From: Rhizomys pruinosus
Taxonomy: Eukaryota; Chordata; Mammalia; Rodentia; Spalacidae
Length of the DNA: 64,000 bases
Direction: 5' to 3'
Assembly: GCA_009823505.1 (NCBI GenBank)
Contig: VZQC01008797.1
Location: forward strand, 813,331 to 877,330
Of this stretch, positions 32,201 to 42,293 are shown in pieces (position 1 is the first letter of the stretch; the number at the start of each line of letters is the position of its first letter). The notes beneath the pieces are model-generated. The model saw only the letters and a program-made list of their open reading frames with translations. It ran no database searches and was not told the origin of the DNA. The translations under genes were made by a program, and so were the position numbers.

Positions 32201-32621
32201 ACCCCAAACTCTGAAGGTGATAGAAGAAAAAGTTGGCAGCAGACTACAAGACATAGGCATAGGAAAAGACTTCCTAAATCAGACAGCAGCTGCACAAGAA
32301 TTAAGGTCGACAATTGACAAATGGGACCTCATTAAACTCAAAAGCTTCTGTACATCAAAAGAAACAATCAAGGAAGTGAAGAGAAATCCCACAGAGTGGG
32401 AGGAAACCTTCACTGCAGATACATCTGACAAAGCATTGATTTCCAGAATATATAAACTACTCAAAAAACAAAGAAGAAAGAAAACAAATGACCCACTCAA
32501 TAGATGGAGCAAAGAGCTGAACAGAGACTTCACAAGTGAGGAATTAGAGATGTCTGAGAAACATCTTAAGAAGTGTTCAACATCACTAATCATTAAGGAA
32601 ATGCAAATCAAAACACCTTAA
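29280..32621 (+). CDS. L1 ORF2p, endonuclease/reverse transcriptase, C-terminally truncated by frameshift
   Basis: ORF2p nicks target DNA and reverse-transcribes L1 and SINE RNA at the nick. The ATG at 29,280 opens 1113 residues; the family is normally about 1270-1280. The APE-like endonuclease (about 1-240) keeps its catalytic residues: N18 in LNINGL, E47 in LQETH, D149 and N151 in GDFN, and D233/H234 in SDHS. The reverse transcriptase (about 500-780) has D604 in [10 protein letters not shown], the [13 protein letters not shown] block from 661, and FADD at 704-707. All these stand four residues later than in human numbering. The frame ends in KEMQIKTP because of a one-base-type frame change at about 32,615-32,621, which removes the cysteine-rich C-terminal segment. 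The core enzyme domains appear intact; overall function is doubtful. Confidence 0.95.
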   Translation: MDNKAKGSNTNLSVITLNINGLNSPIKRHRLGDWIRKQNPSICCLQETHLTFKDRHHLKVKGWKKIFQANGTKKKAGVAILISDKIDFKVKEIRRDKEGHYIFIKGTIHQEDFTIMNIYAPNSGAPNFIKTILQDHKSQTNPSTLIVGDFNTPLSPLDRSTGQKINRETSELNDMIHQMDLIDLYRTFHPNTREYTFYSAPHGTFSKIDHILGHRRNLYKYKKIEIISCILSDHSAMKLNINTRTSPPAYKNTWRLNNTLLNNEWVKEEIKKEIKTFLELNDNDNTTQQNLWDTLKAVLRGKFIALGAYIRKTERAQVNDLTLQLKALERQQQMNPKRNRQEEITKIRAEINEIETKKTIQKINEAKSWFFERINKIDRPLAQLTKRKKEQLQINTICDEKGNITTDKEKIKKIIWEYYKNLYSTKFENLEEMDEYLKSWESPKLGQEETSSLNRPITYEEIEDVVRSLPTKKSPGPDGFTAEFYKTFQKDLQPLFLKLFRSIQSEGILPNSFYEANITLLPKPGKDPTKKENYRPISLMNTDAKILNRILANRIQTHIKKIIHHDQVGFIPEMQGWFNIRKSINIIKHINGIKDKNHTIISIDAEKAFDKIQHPFMLKVLEGIGLEGSFLNVIKAIYRKPTANIILNGEMTETFPLKVGTRQGCPLSPLLFNIVLETLARAIRQEKDIKGVLIGKEEVKLSLFADDMIVYLRDAKNSTRKLLETINSFSKVAGYKINLRKSMAFLYTKNKQLEKEFKETFPLTIASKTIRYLGTNLTKDTKDLYNKNFKPLKKEIEEDLRRWKNLPCSWIGKINIVKMSILPKLLYRFNAIPIKIPKSFFTGLETKVLKFIWRNKRPRIAKSILSEKSYTGGISIPDFKLYYRAIVIKTAWYWHKNRPVDQWNKTEDPNLSTYNFSHLIFDKGAKKPQWRKDSIFSKWCWQNWITTCRRMKLNPYLSPCTKVNSRWIKDLNVKPQTLKVIEEKVGSRLQDIGIGKDFLNQTAAAQELRSTIDKWDLIKLKSFCTSKETIKEVKRNPTEWEETFTADTSDKALISRIYKLLKKQRRKKTNDPLNRWSKELNRDFTSEELEMSEKHLKKCSTSLIIKEMQIKTP

Positions 32622-33084
32622 GATATCATCTTACTCCAATAAGACTGGCTAGGATCAAGAAAACAAATGATACCAAGTGCTGGAGAGGTTGTGGGGAAAG
32701 GGGAACACTCATCTATTGCTGGTGTGAATGTAAACTCGTACAGCCACTATGGAAAGCAGTGTGGAGAACCCTTGGAAGACTCGGAATGAACTTGCCACCC
32801 AACCCAGCCATACCACTCCTAGGCACGTACCCTCAAGACTCACCCCACCACAGTGATGCATGCACTGCCATGTTTATTTCAGCTCTCTTCACAATAGCAA
32901 GGAGCTGGAACCAACCCAAATACCCCCAACTGATGAGTGGATAGAGAAAATGTGGTACATCTACACAATGGAGTTCTATGCAGCAGTAAAGAAAGATAAC
33001 ATCATGAGCTTTGCAGGAAAATGGCTGGAGCTAGAGGACATCATGCTGAGTGAAGTAAAACAGTCCCAGAAAAACAAACAGTGA
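32622..33084 (+). pseudogene. Frame-shifted C-terminal segment of L1 ORF2
   Basis: The Cys-rich ORF2 tail continues after the break in a second frame (32,622 to about 32,930; Cys codons at about 32,678-32,723). It shifts again near 32,930 into a third frame, where an EWIEKMWYIYTMEFYAAV-type block runs to TGA at 33,082-33,084. Two frame changes, each equivalent to one lost base, therefore separate three collinear pieces. If read across both, the total length would match the family. The segment is needed for efficient retrotransposition in other L1s. Confidence 0.9.
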
Positions 33085-33381
33085 ATGGTATCCCTCATCT
33101 GTGAATGCTAGTGCCAATTACCTAGTTGTAAGTATTTCTTGTGCATGGCCCCTTGAGCTTTTGTCCAAGCAGTTGAGAGTGATGCATATTGGAAACAACA
33201 ACAACAGAAAGGACTGCATCAAAGAACTGACTGAAACAGTGAACTTCTGCTCAAAACAGTCAACTCTTCATGGAGAATATTGATAAAGACTGAGAAAGAG
33301 ATGAAAAGCATGTTTGGCAGAATGCATGAGCTCTGGTGGGGTGGGGGGATAGGGTGGGGGACGTGGGTCTAGATTTGATAA

Positions 33382-33412
<31 letters not shown>

Positions 33413-33414
33413 AT
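33085..33414 (+). other. L1 3' UTR and (AAAT)n tail
   Basis: About 330 bases after the ORF2 stop, with a G-rich stretch (ctctggtggggtggggggat) before the A-rich tail. The same 3' end recurs in truncated form at 46,053-46,200. Confidence 0.9.
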
Positions 33415-33430
33415 ATAATACATCACCCTG
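33415..33430. repeat. L1 target-site duplication, right copy
   Basis: ATAATACATCACCCTG, identical to 27,703-27,718. Confidence 0.97.
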
Positions 33431-33584
33431 TAGAGTGGATGGTATTGCTACTCATGATCACCTGACTGACAGGGAACTTAGGCATGCCGCTGCTGCCCAA
33501 CATCACCACAGAGCATCTTATCTGATGACCATAATCTGGGACAAGAGCCAAATGCAAAATGTGTTGTGTTTTCTTTGTGCATAA

Positions 33585-33892
33585 GTATGGTGTGTTTATG
33601 TGTATGCGTGTTTGTGCATGTCTGTGGAGGTCAGAGGTCGAGTGTCCTCCTTGCTCGTTCTCCACCTGACTTATTGAGACAGGGTCTCTCACTTGAACCC
33701 ATTGCTTGCCCATTTGTGACTCTAGCTACCTAGGGACAGCAAACCTCTCTACCTTCCAAATACTGGGCTGGGAGTGGGGGCTGCCATGCCATGCCTGCCC
33801 CACATTCATGTGGGCGTGGTCAGGATCCAAACCCAGGTCCTCATACTTATGATTTAAGCTCTTTACCCACTGAGCCGTCTCCCCAGCTCCCA
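33585..33892 (-). mobile_element. Long tRNA-derived rodent SINE (B4-type)
   Basis: TG-rich start, ggaggtcagaggtcgagtgt, a B1-like centre (ttattgagacagggtctctc) and the end cccactgagccgtctcccca. Diverged, minus strand. Confidence 0.65.
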
Positions 33893-33940
33893 AATGCATA
33901 ATTTAAAATAAACTTCCCACTGTATGTATATTGCTTTTTT

Positions 33941-34087
33941 TTTGGTCTTTTCGAGACTGGGTCTCCCTGTAGCCCCAGCTGTCCTGGAACTCACTTTGTA
34001 GACCAGGCTGGCCTTGAACTCACAAAGATCCGCCTGCCTCTGCCTCCCAAGTGCTAAGACTAAAGGCATGCACCACCACGCCCAGCT
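33941..34087 (-). mobile_element. B1 SINE, full length
   Basis: T run, gtctccctgtagccccagct and ggcatgcaccaccacgccca. Perfect 16-bp target-site duplication TGTATATTGCTTTTTT at 33,925-33,940 and 34,088-34,103. Confidence 0.97.
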
Positions 34088-34192
34088 TGTATATTGCTTT
34101 TTTACTACCATTAAAAGTAATAAATCAAAGCCATTCTAAGCCAGGGATTGTGGTACATGCAAAATTGCGTGCACATCTAGGCGTATTTTTTT

Positions 34193-34304
34193 TGTCTTTT
34201 TGAGACAGGATCTCCCTGTAGCCCCATCTGTCCTGGAACTCACTCTGTAGACCAGGCTGGCCTTGAACTCACAAAGATCTGCCTGCCTCTGCCTCCTGAG
34301 TACA
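34193..34304 (-). mobile_element. B1 SINE, 5'-truncated
   Basis: gtctttttgagacaggatct to ctgcctctgcctcctgagta. Target-site duplication CGTATTTTTTT at 34,182-34,192 and 34,305-34,315. It lacks the B1 first third. Confidence 0.92.
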
Positions 34305-34333
34305 CGTATTTTTTTAAGAAATAAATGGGGACA

Positions 34334-34574
34334 GGGCTGGAGAGATGGCGTAGCGGTTAAGAGCGCCGACCGCTCTTACAGAGGACCCGGGTTCGATCCT
34401 CAGCACCCACATGGCGGACGAGAACCGTCTGAAACTCCAGTTCCAGAACTCCAGTTCCAGGGGAATCCGAGACCCTCTTCTGACCTCCGAGGCATTGCAC
34501 GACACAGGTGCACAAACTTGCATGCAGACAGTACATTCATACACATACAGAAATAAAAAATAAAAATAAAAAAA
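34334..34574 (+). mobile_element. B2/B3-type SINE, subfamily A
   Basis: gggctggagagatggcgtag to aaataaaaaataaaaataaa; doubled ctccagttccagaactccag segment present. Near-perfect 18-bp target-site duplication (aagaaataaatggggaca and aagaaagaaatggggaca). Many CpGs are kept, so it is young. Confidence 0.97.
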
Positions 34575-34592
34575 AAGAAAGAAATGGGGACA

Positions 34593-34785
34593 AAATTGTG
34601 TTTGTTTGATTCCTTCTTTTCATTTATGGGAGAGTCTGCATCACCTGATGTGGCTTTGATGGCCATGTGCATTGTGTCTGTCCTGCCCTCCAGTGGCTAC
34701 AGGGAAGGCCCATAACCCACAACTGCTGTCCATGTCCCTAGCCATAGTGGTTGGTCCAGGGAGTAGGCATGTGGTCCAACCAGTG
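34593..34785. other. Unique sequence
   Basis: No recognised feature. Confidence 0.5.
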
Positions 34786-35143
34786 GTTAGTGTTAATTGA
34801 CAGACTCTAGAATCACGTGTGAGGTGGGCTTCTGTGCAGACTAACAGGGGATTTCTTTTTACCAATTGAGGGGGAAGACCTGCCTACAGTGAGTATATTC
34901 ACTGTCTGGGATCCTGGACTCTACAAGTGGAGGAAGGGAACTGGGCAGAAGTCATGCATTTATCACTCTCAGCTTCCTGACTGTGGTTGAGATGTGACAG
35001 CTGTTTCAAGCCCCTGCCGCCACGCCTTCCCCACCATGATGCACTGCACTCTTCACCTGTGAGTCACAATAACCCTCTCCTCCCTTAAGTTGCTTTGGTC
35101 AGAGTATTTTATCAAAGCAACATAAAAGTAACTAATATAGTTA
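34786..35143 (+). mobile_element. Rodent MaLR-type LTR
   Basis: ttaattgacagactctagaa start, ctcagcttcctgactgtggt, tgatgcactgcactcttcac and ataaaagtaactaata end follow the LTR family seen repeatedly here. Confidence 0.6.
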
Positions 35144-35285
35144 GCTAACATGAGCTCTAGACAATGAGAGAAAGAAACATGATCTTTCCTTCCTGGGACA
35201 GTAAGCGCATGGTGGAATCCAGGAGCTGCTTACGTGGAGCACCAGTCTGAGGGGCTGCCTACACAGGACAGAGCCCAGTCAAGAG

Positions 35286-35672
35286 AGGGGAGCTGTTCTA
35301 CTTTCATTCTATTGCTGCGATGGATACCATAGCCAGAAGCAATTTATGGGAGGACAGGGGTTTATATAGCTTTCACTTCCAGGTCAGGGTCTAACACTGA
35401 GGGAAGTCAGGGCAGGAACTCAAGTAGGAGCTGAAGCAGAAGCCGTGGAGGAGCACTGTTTGCTGGCTCGCTTAAGCCATGGTTAAAGCACTTCCTTATA
35501 GAGCCTGGGGCCACTTGTTCAGGAGATGGTGTTGCCACAGTGGTGCTGCAATCAAGACAATCCTCCACAAACATGGCCGCAGGCCAATCTGATCTGGAAG
35601 CCCCTCACTGAGACTCCCTTCTCAGGTGACTCCAGGCTGCGTCAAGTTGATGGCTAAAATTAGATAGGACAG
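35286..35672 (-). mobile_element. Rodent MaLR-type LTR
   Basis: tctattgctgcgatggatac, ggaagtcagggcaggaactc, gaggagcactgtttgctggc and aggctgcgtcaagttgatgg are the reverse complement of the same LTR family. Confidence 0.65.
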
Positions 35673-36232
35673 GGAGAGACTTGGGCCTTGGCTGTTTGTG
35701 TGAATCACTGGTCTCAGTCATAACCTAATACAGATCTTCCTATGCCACAACTGGATCCGAATCTCTATCAACCACACCTTGTAAGACCTTGACGGATACA
35801 GCGTCCTTTACTTTGCTTATTGCTCTGAAGAGGTGTAGAACTACTTGTCCCAGGAGCTCCATTTCTGAAACAATGGCAACAAGAGCCCATGGGTGAAAAG
35901 TATTCAAAAGTAAGCAAATTAAAAAAAAAAAAAAACAATTTAAAGTCCACAGTAATTGCACTAAGGGCATATAGCAAAAGAAGAAACACCACTTACTCAG
36001 GAAAATCAATTAAACTGTAGTAAGAAAAAAATTTTAGGAAGAATGGTGAGTCCTTGGAACTTGATCCGGGACTTGCTCCCTCCTTCCCATTTCTAGTTTT
36101 CACCAGTTCTACCTGTTGCCTAGAGCAATGGGAGAAGAACTGGAGGAGGAACAGAAGAAGGGTAGGGAGGGAAGGACTGGTAGAGGGATGAAGGAAGAGA
36201 TGGGAATGAAGGATGTGGAGGGATGGAAAACA
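35673..36232. other. Unique sequence with A tract, no gene seen
   Basis: No recognised element apart from an A run near 35,920-35,935. Confidence 0.45.
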
Positions 36233-36248
36233 GCTAACCATATTTCTT

Positions 36249-36403
36249 CTTTTTTTTTTTGTCTTTTTGAGACGGGGTCTCCCTGTAGCCCCAGCTGTCC
36301 TGGAACTCTCTATGTAGACCAGGCTGGCCTTGAACTCACATAGATCCGCCTACCTCTGCCTCCCAAGTACTGGGATTACAGACATGTGCCACCACGCCCA
36401 GAT
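36249..36403 (-). mobile_element. B1 SINE, full length
   Basis: T run, gacggggtctccctgtagcc to gacatgtgccaccacgccca. Flanks gctaaccatatttctt and gctaacaatatttctt (one mismatch) form the target-site duplication. Confidence 0.95.
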
Positions 36404-36419
36404 GCTAACAATATTTCTT

Positions 36420-36849
36420 AGAGGAGTAGAGCAAACTGCCCAGACTGGCCACAGTGCTAGCCATATCCAGATTTGGTTGAGGGGAAGCATGTAGTAAGTC
36501 ATTATGAGAGATAACAGAGCAACCAATCATCAGTTAGCGAAGCCTAGTAGCTGTGTACAATACAAAATATAGTAGACCCTACCTAGGCAATCAAGGAAGC
36601 AACAAAGACAAACCCTGGGTCTTCCAAGATAACTGTACATATGCCCAAGGCTGTACCCTGTGGGGATACCAAGGCTTTCCACTGTAAGAAAAATAAACTT
36701 AATTAAGCTAGACCAGCCAAGCTCATAAACAAACAAACAACCAGCAAGTGCCATAAATGGAGAGGAATCAGCATGCAGAGTTGCTCTACTATCCTCCTAA
36801 CACATCCACTTAGTAACTACAACAACAAATGATCCATCCTTATAAAGAA
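36420..36849. other. Unclassified, possibly old L1 5' region
   Basis: Diverged A-rich DNA leading directly into recognisable L1M ORF1-like sequence. It may be the 5' UTR of that element. Confidence 0.35.
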
Positions 36850-36955
36850 AGAAGAAAGGTGGCCCAGGTTCAGGAAAAGAAAGGGGACAGAACACTTCTG
36901 TGAGAGGACCTCAGTGTCAGATTTAACAAAGATTTCAAGGCAGCCACTTTAATTT
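36850..36955 (+). mobile_element. Ancient L1M, ORF1-like piece 1
   Basis: gagaggacctcagtgtcaga and ttaacaaagatttcaaggca match the start of the ORF1 region of old mammalian L1M/HAL1 elements. Confidence 0.65.
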
Positions 36956-37183
36956 TTTTTTGTATGTGTATGAGTGTACTGTCTGCATGTAGGTTTGTGC
37001 ACCTGTGTCGTGCAATGCCTCGGAGGTCAGAAGAGGGTCTCAGACTCCCCTGGAACTGGAGTTCTCCTGGAATTGGAGTTACAGACAGTTCTTAGCCACC
37101 ATGTGGGTGCTGGGGATTGAACCCGGGTCCTCTGCAAGAGCAGTCGGTGCTCTTTAACCACTAGGTCATCTCTCCAGCTCCTC
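36956..37183 (-). mobile_element. B2/B3-type SINE, subfamily A
   Basis: tgtatgtgtatgagtgtact to aggtcatctctccagctc, with the doubled ctggaactggagtt segment. Target-site duplication tcaaggcagccactttaa on both sides; it interrupts the L1M sequence. Confidence 0.95.
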
Positions 37184-37197
37184 AAGGCAGCCACTTT

Positions 37198-37389
37198 AAA
37201 TAGGTTTAATGAGACTACACGAAAGCAGCACAGGAAACACAACGTCCCACCAGGTAAAAAAAAAAAAATATCAGTTAGAGAAAGAAATTATTTTTAAAAA
37301 CAAATGGAAATTCTGGGGTTAAAAAAATAACCAAGATGCAAGTGTATATTAGACTTGGCAGAGAAAAAGAAAGTTGAAAACTAGATAAA
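37198..37389 (+). mobile_element. Ancient L1M, ORF1-like piece 2
   Basis: ataggtttaatgagactaca and caaatggaaattctggggtt continue the L1M ORF1 order after the SINE. Confidence 0.65.
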
Positions 37390-37530
37390 TAGAGGCTGAC
37401 AAGATGGCTCGGAGGGTAAAAAACAATTGCTGTCAAGCCTGATGACCTAAGTTTGATTCACCAGGACTTACATGGTGGAGAGTGACATAATAAATAAATA
37501 AATTAATTAATTAATTAATTAATAAGTGTA
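37390..37530 (+). mobile_element. Short tRNA-derived SINE, diverged
   Basis: ggctgacaagatggctcgga, gttgattcacc-like box and an (aaat)/(aatt)n tail of about 45 bp. Confidence 0.55.
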
Positions 37531-37838
37531 AAATTGCTTTCAAATAAAATAGGCAAATAGACACCATACAGTTTGAAAGACAGATGTGGGGGGGATAAAA
37601 AAATGAACACGATCTAAGAAACAAGTGGGAACATCACTAAGGGTGAGCAGAGGTGCACTGGGACATCAGAAGGACCAACATGAAACACTGAAGAGGGAAA
37701 AAGGGAGACATAGTTGTTGAAAACTTCATAAATTTGATGAAAAACATTAGTCTACATAGCCAAAAAATGCAATAAATTGCAAGCAGGATAAACTGTGATA
37801 TCTCAGAGACAGCGCAGAAAATGCTGAAAGACGGAGTG
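37531..37838 (+). mobile_element. Ancient L1M, ORF1-like piece 3
   Basis: aaaacttcataaatttgatg, aaaaacattagtctacatag and gcaagcaggataaactgtga are strong L1M ORF1 words in plus orientation. Confidence 0.75.
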
Positions 37839-38150
37839 TTAGTCCCTTTTCTGCTGATGTGATAAAGTGCTTGGTAACTTATCAAAAGAAGAGGTCATTT
37901 GAGCTTACAGTTCCAGGGGCATCAGAGTGTGTCATGGGGTGGGGGTGGGGGGCAGGATGTGCTGGAGCAGGAGCAGAAAGTGACCGGAAATTCCACAAGA
38001 CTTGAGAACTCTCTAAGCCTGTTCCCAGTGACGTTTCCTCCAGCAAGACCACACCTTTTAAGACCTCCCCAAATAGCACCACCAACTGGGGACAAGATGT
38101 TCAACTACTTGGAGGTTATGACACTCTCATTCAAACCACTCACTACACAG
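37839..38150 (-). mobile_element. MaLR-type (MST-like) LTR inserted in the L1M
   Basis: gttagtcccttttctgctga, agtgacgtttcctccagcaa, gaccacaccttttaagacct and tgacactctcattcaaacca are the reverse complement of an MST-like LTR. Confidence 0.6.
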
Positions 38151-38302
38151 AGCTTGGAAAGCAGCAGGGGAAGATGACTTGTCACATACAAAGGAGAGCC
38201 ATACAGTTAACAGCTGACTTTTCATAAGAAATAATGGAAGACAGAAGACCAGGACATAACACAGCCAAAGAAAAAACTGTCACCAAGATCTGATATCCAG
38301 TG
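38151..38302 (+). mobile_element. Ancient L1M, ORF1-like piece 4
   Basis: gcagcaggggaagatgactt, gtcacatacaaaggagagcc and aactgtcaccaagatctgat, atccagtg continue L1M ORF1 beyond the LTR. Confidence 0.75.
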
Positions 38303-38490
38303 AAAGGTTGCTCAGTGGTTAGGAACACCTACTGCTCTTCCAGAGGATCTGGGTTCAGTTCCCAGCACACGCATCAGGCAGCTCGCAACTGTCTGTAACT
38401 CTAGTTCCAAAGGATCCATTGCCCTCTTCTGGCCTCAAAGAGCACCTGGACACACATGGCACATAAAATCACATGAATAAAAAGAATCTA
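38303..38490 (+). mobile_element. B3-type SINE, diverged
   Basis: gttgctcagtggttaggaac, ttccagaggatctgggttca, tccattgccctcttctggcc, ending ataaaatcacatgaataaaa. Confidence 0.75.
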
Positions 38491-38547
38491 ATACCCAATA
38501 AAACTATCTTTCAAAATGAAAGTGAAATACAGCCTAGAATGTTAAAA
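38491..38547 (+). mobile_element. Ancient L1M, ORF1-like piece 5
   Basis: aaaactatctttcaaaatga, aagtgaaata: the L1M sequence following piece 4, between two SINEs. Confidence 0.6.
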
Positions 38548-38561
38548 AGCTGTGTATTTTT

Positions 38562-38808
38562 GGGCTGGAGAGATGGCCTGGCAGTTAAGAGCACCGACCG
38601 CTCTTGCAGAGGACCCGGGTTCGATCCCCAGCACCCACATGGCGGCTGCGAGCCGTCTGAAACTCCAATTCCAGGAGAACTCCAGTTCCAGGGGAATCCG
38701 AGATCCTCTTCTGACCTCCACGGCATTGCACGACACGGGTGCACAGACTTGCATGCAGACAGTACATTCATACACATACAGAAATAAATAAAATTAATTT
38801 TTAAAAAA
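38562..38808 (+). mobile_element. B2/B3-type SINE, subfamily A
   Basis: gggctggagagatggcctgg to aaataaataaaattaatttt with the doubled aactccaattccaggagaac segment. The target-site duplication aagctgtgtattttt flanks it inside old L1M DNA. CpG-rich and young. Confidence 0.97.
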
Positions 38809-38821
38809 GCTGTGTATTTTT

Positions 38822-39188
38822 TTAAAAAACTGAATTTATTATTAACAAATTCATCTCAGAAGGCATATTAAGGAAGGTTTTAAGCTATAAGTAGGTGACC
38901 TCAGATGGTAATTTGAATGCATACATACACATATATGACATTAATAAAAGTAATTATATGATTATAAAAATAGTACAAATGCATATTTCCTCTCTTTCCT
39001 TAGCTGAATTTGAAAGCAACTCTAGGAAACATATGTATATAACTGTGTTATTGGGCTTACATCACAAGAAATATAATAGATTCAATGATAACACAAAGGT
39101 GGGTAAGAACAATGCTGTATTGGAAAATGACATCAGATGGCAACTGAATCCACAAGAACAAAATAAAAAGCTAGAAAATATGAAATAA
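38822..39188 (+). mobile_element. Ancient L1M/HAL1 ORF1 end and spacer
   Basis: ttcatctcagaaggcatatt, aaagcaactctaggaaacat-type AT-rich wording and ggtgggtaagaacaatg resemble the L1M/HAL1 region after ORF1. The 97-codon open frame is residual. Confidence 0.5.
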
Positions 39189-39201
39189 AAAGGTCAGTAT
39201 A

Positions 39202-39428
39202 GGGGCTGGAGAGATGGCTCAGTGGTTAAGAGCACCGACTGCTCTTGCAGAGGACCCAGGTTCAATTCCCAGCACCCACATGGCGGCTAAAGACCATCCT
39301 AACTCCAGTTCCAGGGGAATCCGACGCCCTCTCCTGACCTCTGCGGCATTGCACGACATGGGTGCACCAACCTACATGCAGACAAGACACTCATACGCAT
39401 AAAAAATAATAAATAAAAAAATTTTAAA
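39202..39428 (+). mobile_element. B2/B3-type SINE, subfamily B
   Basis: ggggctggagagatggctca to an aataaaaaaatttt tail; single ctccagttccaggggaatcc segment. Target-site duplication aaaggtcagtata on both sides. Confidence 0.95.
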
Positions 39429-39543
39429 GGTCAGTATATGAAGCTATATATATTTGCAATTCTTCACTTCTTTAAATATAAAATTATGTACAGTAATAAT
39501 TATAAAATGTATTCTTGAGTACGTAATATGTATAGCTATGTAA

Positions 39544-40045
39544 GTAGGCAGAATTGTGGTTCTCCAAAGACGCCCATATTCCCATTCCTACAATATGTGA
39601 ACAGATACAGGTGCACGGTAAAGGAAAGTGAAAGTTGTAATCCAGATGACGGTATGGTAATGAAATTAGTCCGGATAAGCCAAGAAAAAGCAATGTAATC
39701 CCAAGTGGCCATCAAGGTAAAAGGAGGGTGCAGAAGAAGAGCCAGACAGGCAGCGGCAGGAAAAGCTTGGCCTGACGTTGTTGGCCTTGAAGATGGAAAG
39801 AGAGTGTTAGGAGCCAAGGAATGCAGATGGCCTCCAGGAACTGGACAGGCCAAGGACACAGATCCTCCCTGAGAGCCTGCAGAAGGACCAAAGTCCTGCC
39901 AACTTGATTCTAGGTCAGTGAGACCCATTTCAGGTTCCTGACCTCCAAAAGTGTGTAAATTATATTACACAAGCCACTAACTTGACACAGGCCATAAATT
40001 TATGGCAAATTCGTTACAGCAGCAATAGAAAGCTGACAGAAGACT
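39544..40045 (+). mobile_element. MLT1-family MaLR LTR
   Basis: ccgcc-poor start with tccaaagacgcccatattcc, agccaaggaatgcagatggc, ctccaggaactggacaggcc, gtgagacccatttcaggttc and cgttacagcagcaatagaaa are in MLT1 order. Nearly complete, old. Confidence 0.85.
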
Positions 40046-40747
40046 GTCGGCAACAACAGTGGGCAGACGGCAATAACCGTGGGCAGACGCTGCTATAGAA
40101 GAATACTATTGTTCTGTCTCACTGGAAGGGAGACATTGTAGCTATAAAGTGGATTCTGGTAAGTTCAGATGGATATGACATTGGAGAAGATGTTGCCAAC
40201 GTGACAGAGTAGGGAATGATAAAACTCTGTCCTTCTGCAAAAGTGAAAAACAAACTGCTAAATCCGTCAGAGTCAACTTTTGGGGGAAGCCAGCATTTAA
40301 TCAGAAACATGCAATAGCCTAGAAATGCTTAATGAAGAAAGAGGCTGCTGGCATTCATTAACAGAGTGCCGTGGCATCTGAGTGCACCTGCTCGCCAAGC
40401 CCAACTCTCCAGCTCAGCTGCTCCACGAACACAACAGCCCACATTCCTGGTGCAGGTCGATGGTACCAGAGAGAACAAGAACAGCCTTTTTCACTCCCAA
40501 AGAACTGCAGTGCACTTTGACATGTATGGAGGTTTAACTTGTTTCACCTGTCTTTAAGCTTCCCCAGGGCTGCTGTGGCTTCCCTGCCACTTGTCAGAAG
40601 AATTTAAAGAAAATATATTACTATCAGCCAACTGGGGCAAAGTGCAACAGACAGCAGGAAATGCCATAAACAAACCCAACAGTTTGGGAGAGAAGAGGCA
40701 GGAGAAGAACATACTTGGGGGCAGGAACTTTGGAAAGCTCCCGGTGT
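40046..40747. other. Unclassified sequence, no gene seen
   Basis: Diverged DNA between the MLT1 LTR and a B1. Part may be decayed L1M, but I cannot support a family. Confidence 0.4.
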
Positions 40748-40763
40748 ACAGAGGGGATCCAGG

Positions 40764-40932
40764 GCCGGGCGTGGTGGCGCACGCCTTTAATCCCAGCACT
40801 CGGGAGGCAGAGATAGGTGGATCTCTGTGGGTTCAAGGCCAGCCTGGTCTACAGAGAGAGCTCCAGGACACCTGGAACTAAAAGGGGAGACCTGTCTCAA
40901 AAATACAAAAAAAAAAAAAAAAAAAGTGTAAA
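40764..40932 (+). mobile_element. B1 SINE, full length, young
   Basis: gccgggcgtggtggcgcacg head with intact CpGs, gaggcagagataggtggatc and a long A tail. Perfect 16-bp target-site duplication ACAGAGGGGATCCAGG at 40,748-40,763 and 40,933-40,948. Confidence 0.97.
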
Positions 40933-41005
40933 ACAGAGGGGATCCAGGAAGCCACACACAGGTGGAGAAACAGAAAGTGGTGAAAGAATAACCCACCATA
41001 AATCA

Positions 41006-41226
41006 GGGGCCTGGAAACGTGGCTCTGAGGCTCAGAGCTCTGGCTGCTTTTGCAGAGGACCCGGGTTCAATTCCCAGCACCCACATGGCAGCTAACAACC
41101 ATCGGTAACTCCAGTTCCAGGAGAACCCCAACACCCTCTTCTGACCTTCAGGGGCATTGCCTGGCATGGGCGCACTCACATATATGCAGTCAATACGCAC
41201 ATACACATAAAATAAAATCTTTTTTA
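41006..41226 (+). mobile_element. B2/B3-type SINE, diverged head
   Basis: cagaggacccgggttcaatt, acatggcagctaacaaccat and a cacataaaataaaatc tail; the first 30 bases are altered. Confidence 0.85.
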
Positions 41227-41239
41227 AACACCGTAATTC

Positions 41240-41671
41240 AAATGAATCTAAGAAGCACATGTAGAACGCCCTATCTCACCCCAACAGAGTAACGATCACC
41301 CATGTGTACAGTGCAGTACTCTCCAAGGTAGAGCATATGGCAGGCCATGAAATCAGTTTAAAACATTGAAACCATACAAAGGGTCTTTTCCAACCTTCAC
41401 GAAACAAGACTACAAACCAACATTAGAAGAAAAACTGGAAACTTCACAACTATGGGAAAATTAAAGAAGCCATACACTCTTAAAAACAATTATATCAGAG
41501 AAGAAACTATAAGGTGAATTAGAAAGACTATCAAGATAAGTGAAAATAAACCCACAGCATAATTGATAGTCATGGGGGTAACGCAGAAGCAGTGCTCAGA
41601 GGGAATTTTCTAGCTGTAAACTATCATGTTAAAATAATAGTGAAATAAAACAGTGTTAAAAATAAAGATCT
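41240..41671 (+). mobile_element. Ancient L1M, ORF2-like piece 1
   Basis: aaacaagactacaaaccaac, tatgggaaaattaaagaagc and gaagcagtgctcagagggaa match the endonuclease-to-RT stretch of old L1 ORF2, plus strand, frame broken. Confidence 0.7.
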
Positions 41672-41925
41672 GGGGCTGGAGAGATGGCTCAGCAGTTAAG
41701 AGCACCGACTGCTCTTGCAGAGGACCCGGGTTAGATTCCCAGCACCCACATGGTGACTAAGAACAGTCTTTAACTCCAGTTCCAGGGGAATCCTATGCCC
41801 TCTTCTGACCTCCTCGGCATTGCACAACACGGGTTCTCCAACCTACATGCAGACAGTACACTCATACACATACAGAAATAAATAAAAATTAATAAAAATA
41901 ATAATAAATAAAAAATTAAGAAAAA
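41672..41925 (+). mobile_element. B2/B3-type SINE, subfamily B
   Basis: ggggctggagagatggctca to an (aaat)-rich tail, single central segment. A repeat of aaagatct on both sides is the likely target-site duplication. Confidence 0.92.
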
Positions 41926-41936
41926 AATAAGAAAGA

Positions 41937-42176
41937 TCTACAATCACAAACACAACTGTACACCTTAAGAAACAACAAGAGCAAACTAAATTCAAAGTTA
42001 GAAAAAAGGCAAAAATATCAAAATACAAATTTGGGCGAAGTTCGTTTTTTGGAAAATGTCAGTGAAGTTGACCTTTAGCTAAATTGCCTACAACAAAAAG
42101 AAAGGGCTTAAATTCTAAAACGAGGAAAAGCATGCTGAAAACAGCATTTCCAAGCTTGTAGAAATGGAAAGACTAC
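41937..42176 (+). mobile_element. Ancient L1M, ORF2-like piece 2
   Basis: ttaagaaacaacaagagcaa, actaaattcaaagttag and cgttttttggaaaatgtcag continue ORF2 (linker segment). Confidence 0.65.
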
Positions 42177-42293
42177 GGGGCTGGAGAGATGGCCTAGCGG
42201 TTAAGAGTGCCCACTGCTCTTGCAGAGGACCTGGGTTCGATCCCCAGCACCCACGTGGTGGCTGAGAATTGTCTGTAACTCCAGTTCCAGCTC
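42177..42293 (+). mobile_element. B2/B3-type SINE, 3'-truncated
   Basis: ggggctggagagatggccta to gtaactccagttccagctcc, then abruptly non-SINE sequence with no tail. L1-driven insertion truncates 5' ends, so the missing 3' half points to a later deletion. Confidence 0.9.

Larger units (their letters stand above)
27719..33414 (+). mobile_element. Near-full-length young LINE-1 (about 5.7 kb)
   Basis: A LINE-1 with every structural part: a 5' UTR of about 400 bp with one and a fraction monomers, ORF1 (28,120-29,238), a 41-base spacer, ORF2 (29,280 on), a 3' UTR of about 330 bp ending tgataataaataaataaa, and an (AAAT)n tail. A perfect 16-bp target-site duplication (27,703-27,718 and 33,415-33,430) shows that it inserted as a unit and has not been rearranged. 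L1s copy themselves by target-primed reverse transcription and also supply the machinery for SINEs. Two single-base-type frame changes near 32,620 and 32,930 break the ORF2 C-terminus, so this copy is probably not autonomous. Intact ORF1 and the perfect TSD indicate a recent insertion. Confidence 0.97.

Noticed and set aside
29219..32611. Minus-strand open frames across the L1
   Set aside because: Shadows of the ORF1/ORF2 coding strand, hydrophobic Phe/Leu/Ser-rich because the sense strand is A-rich.
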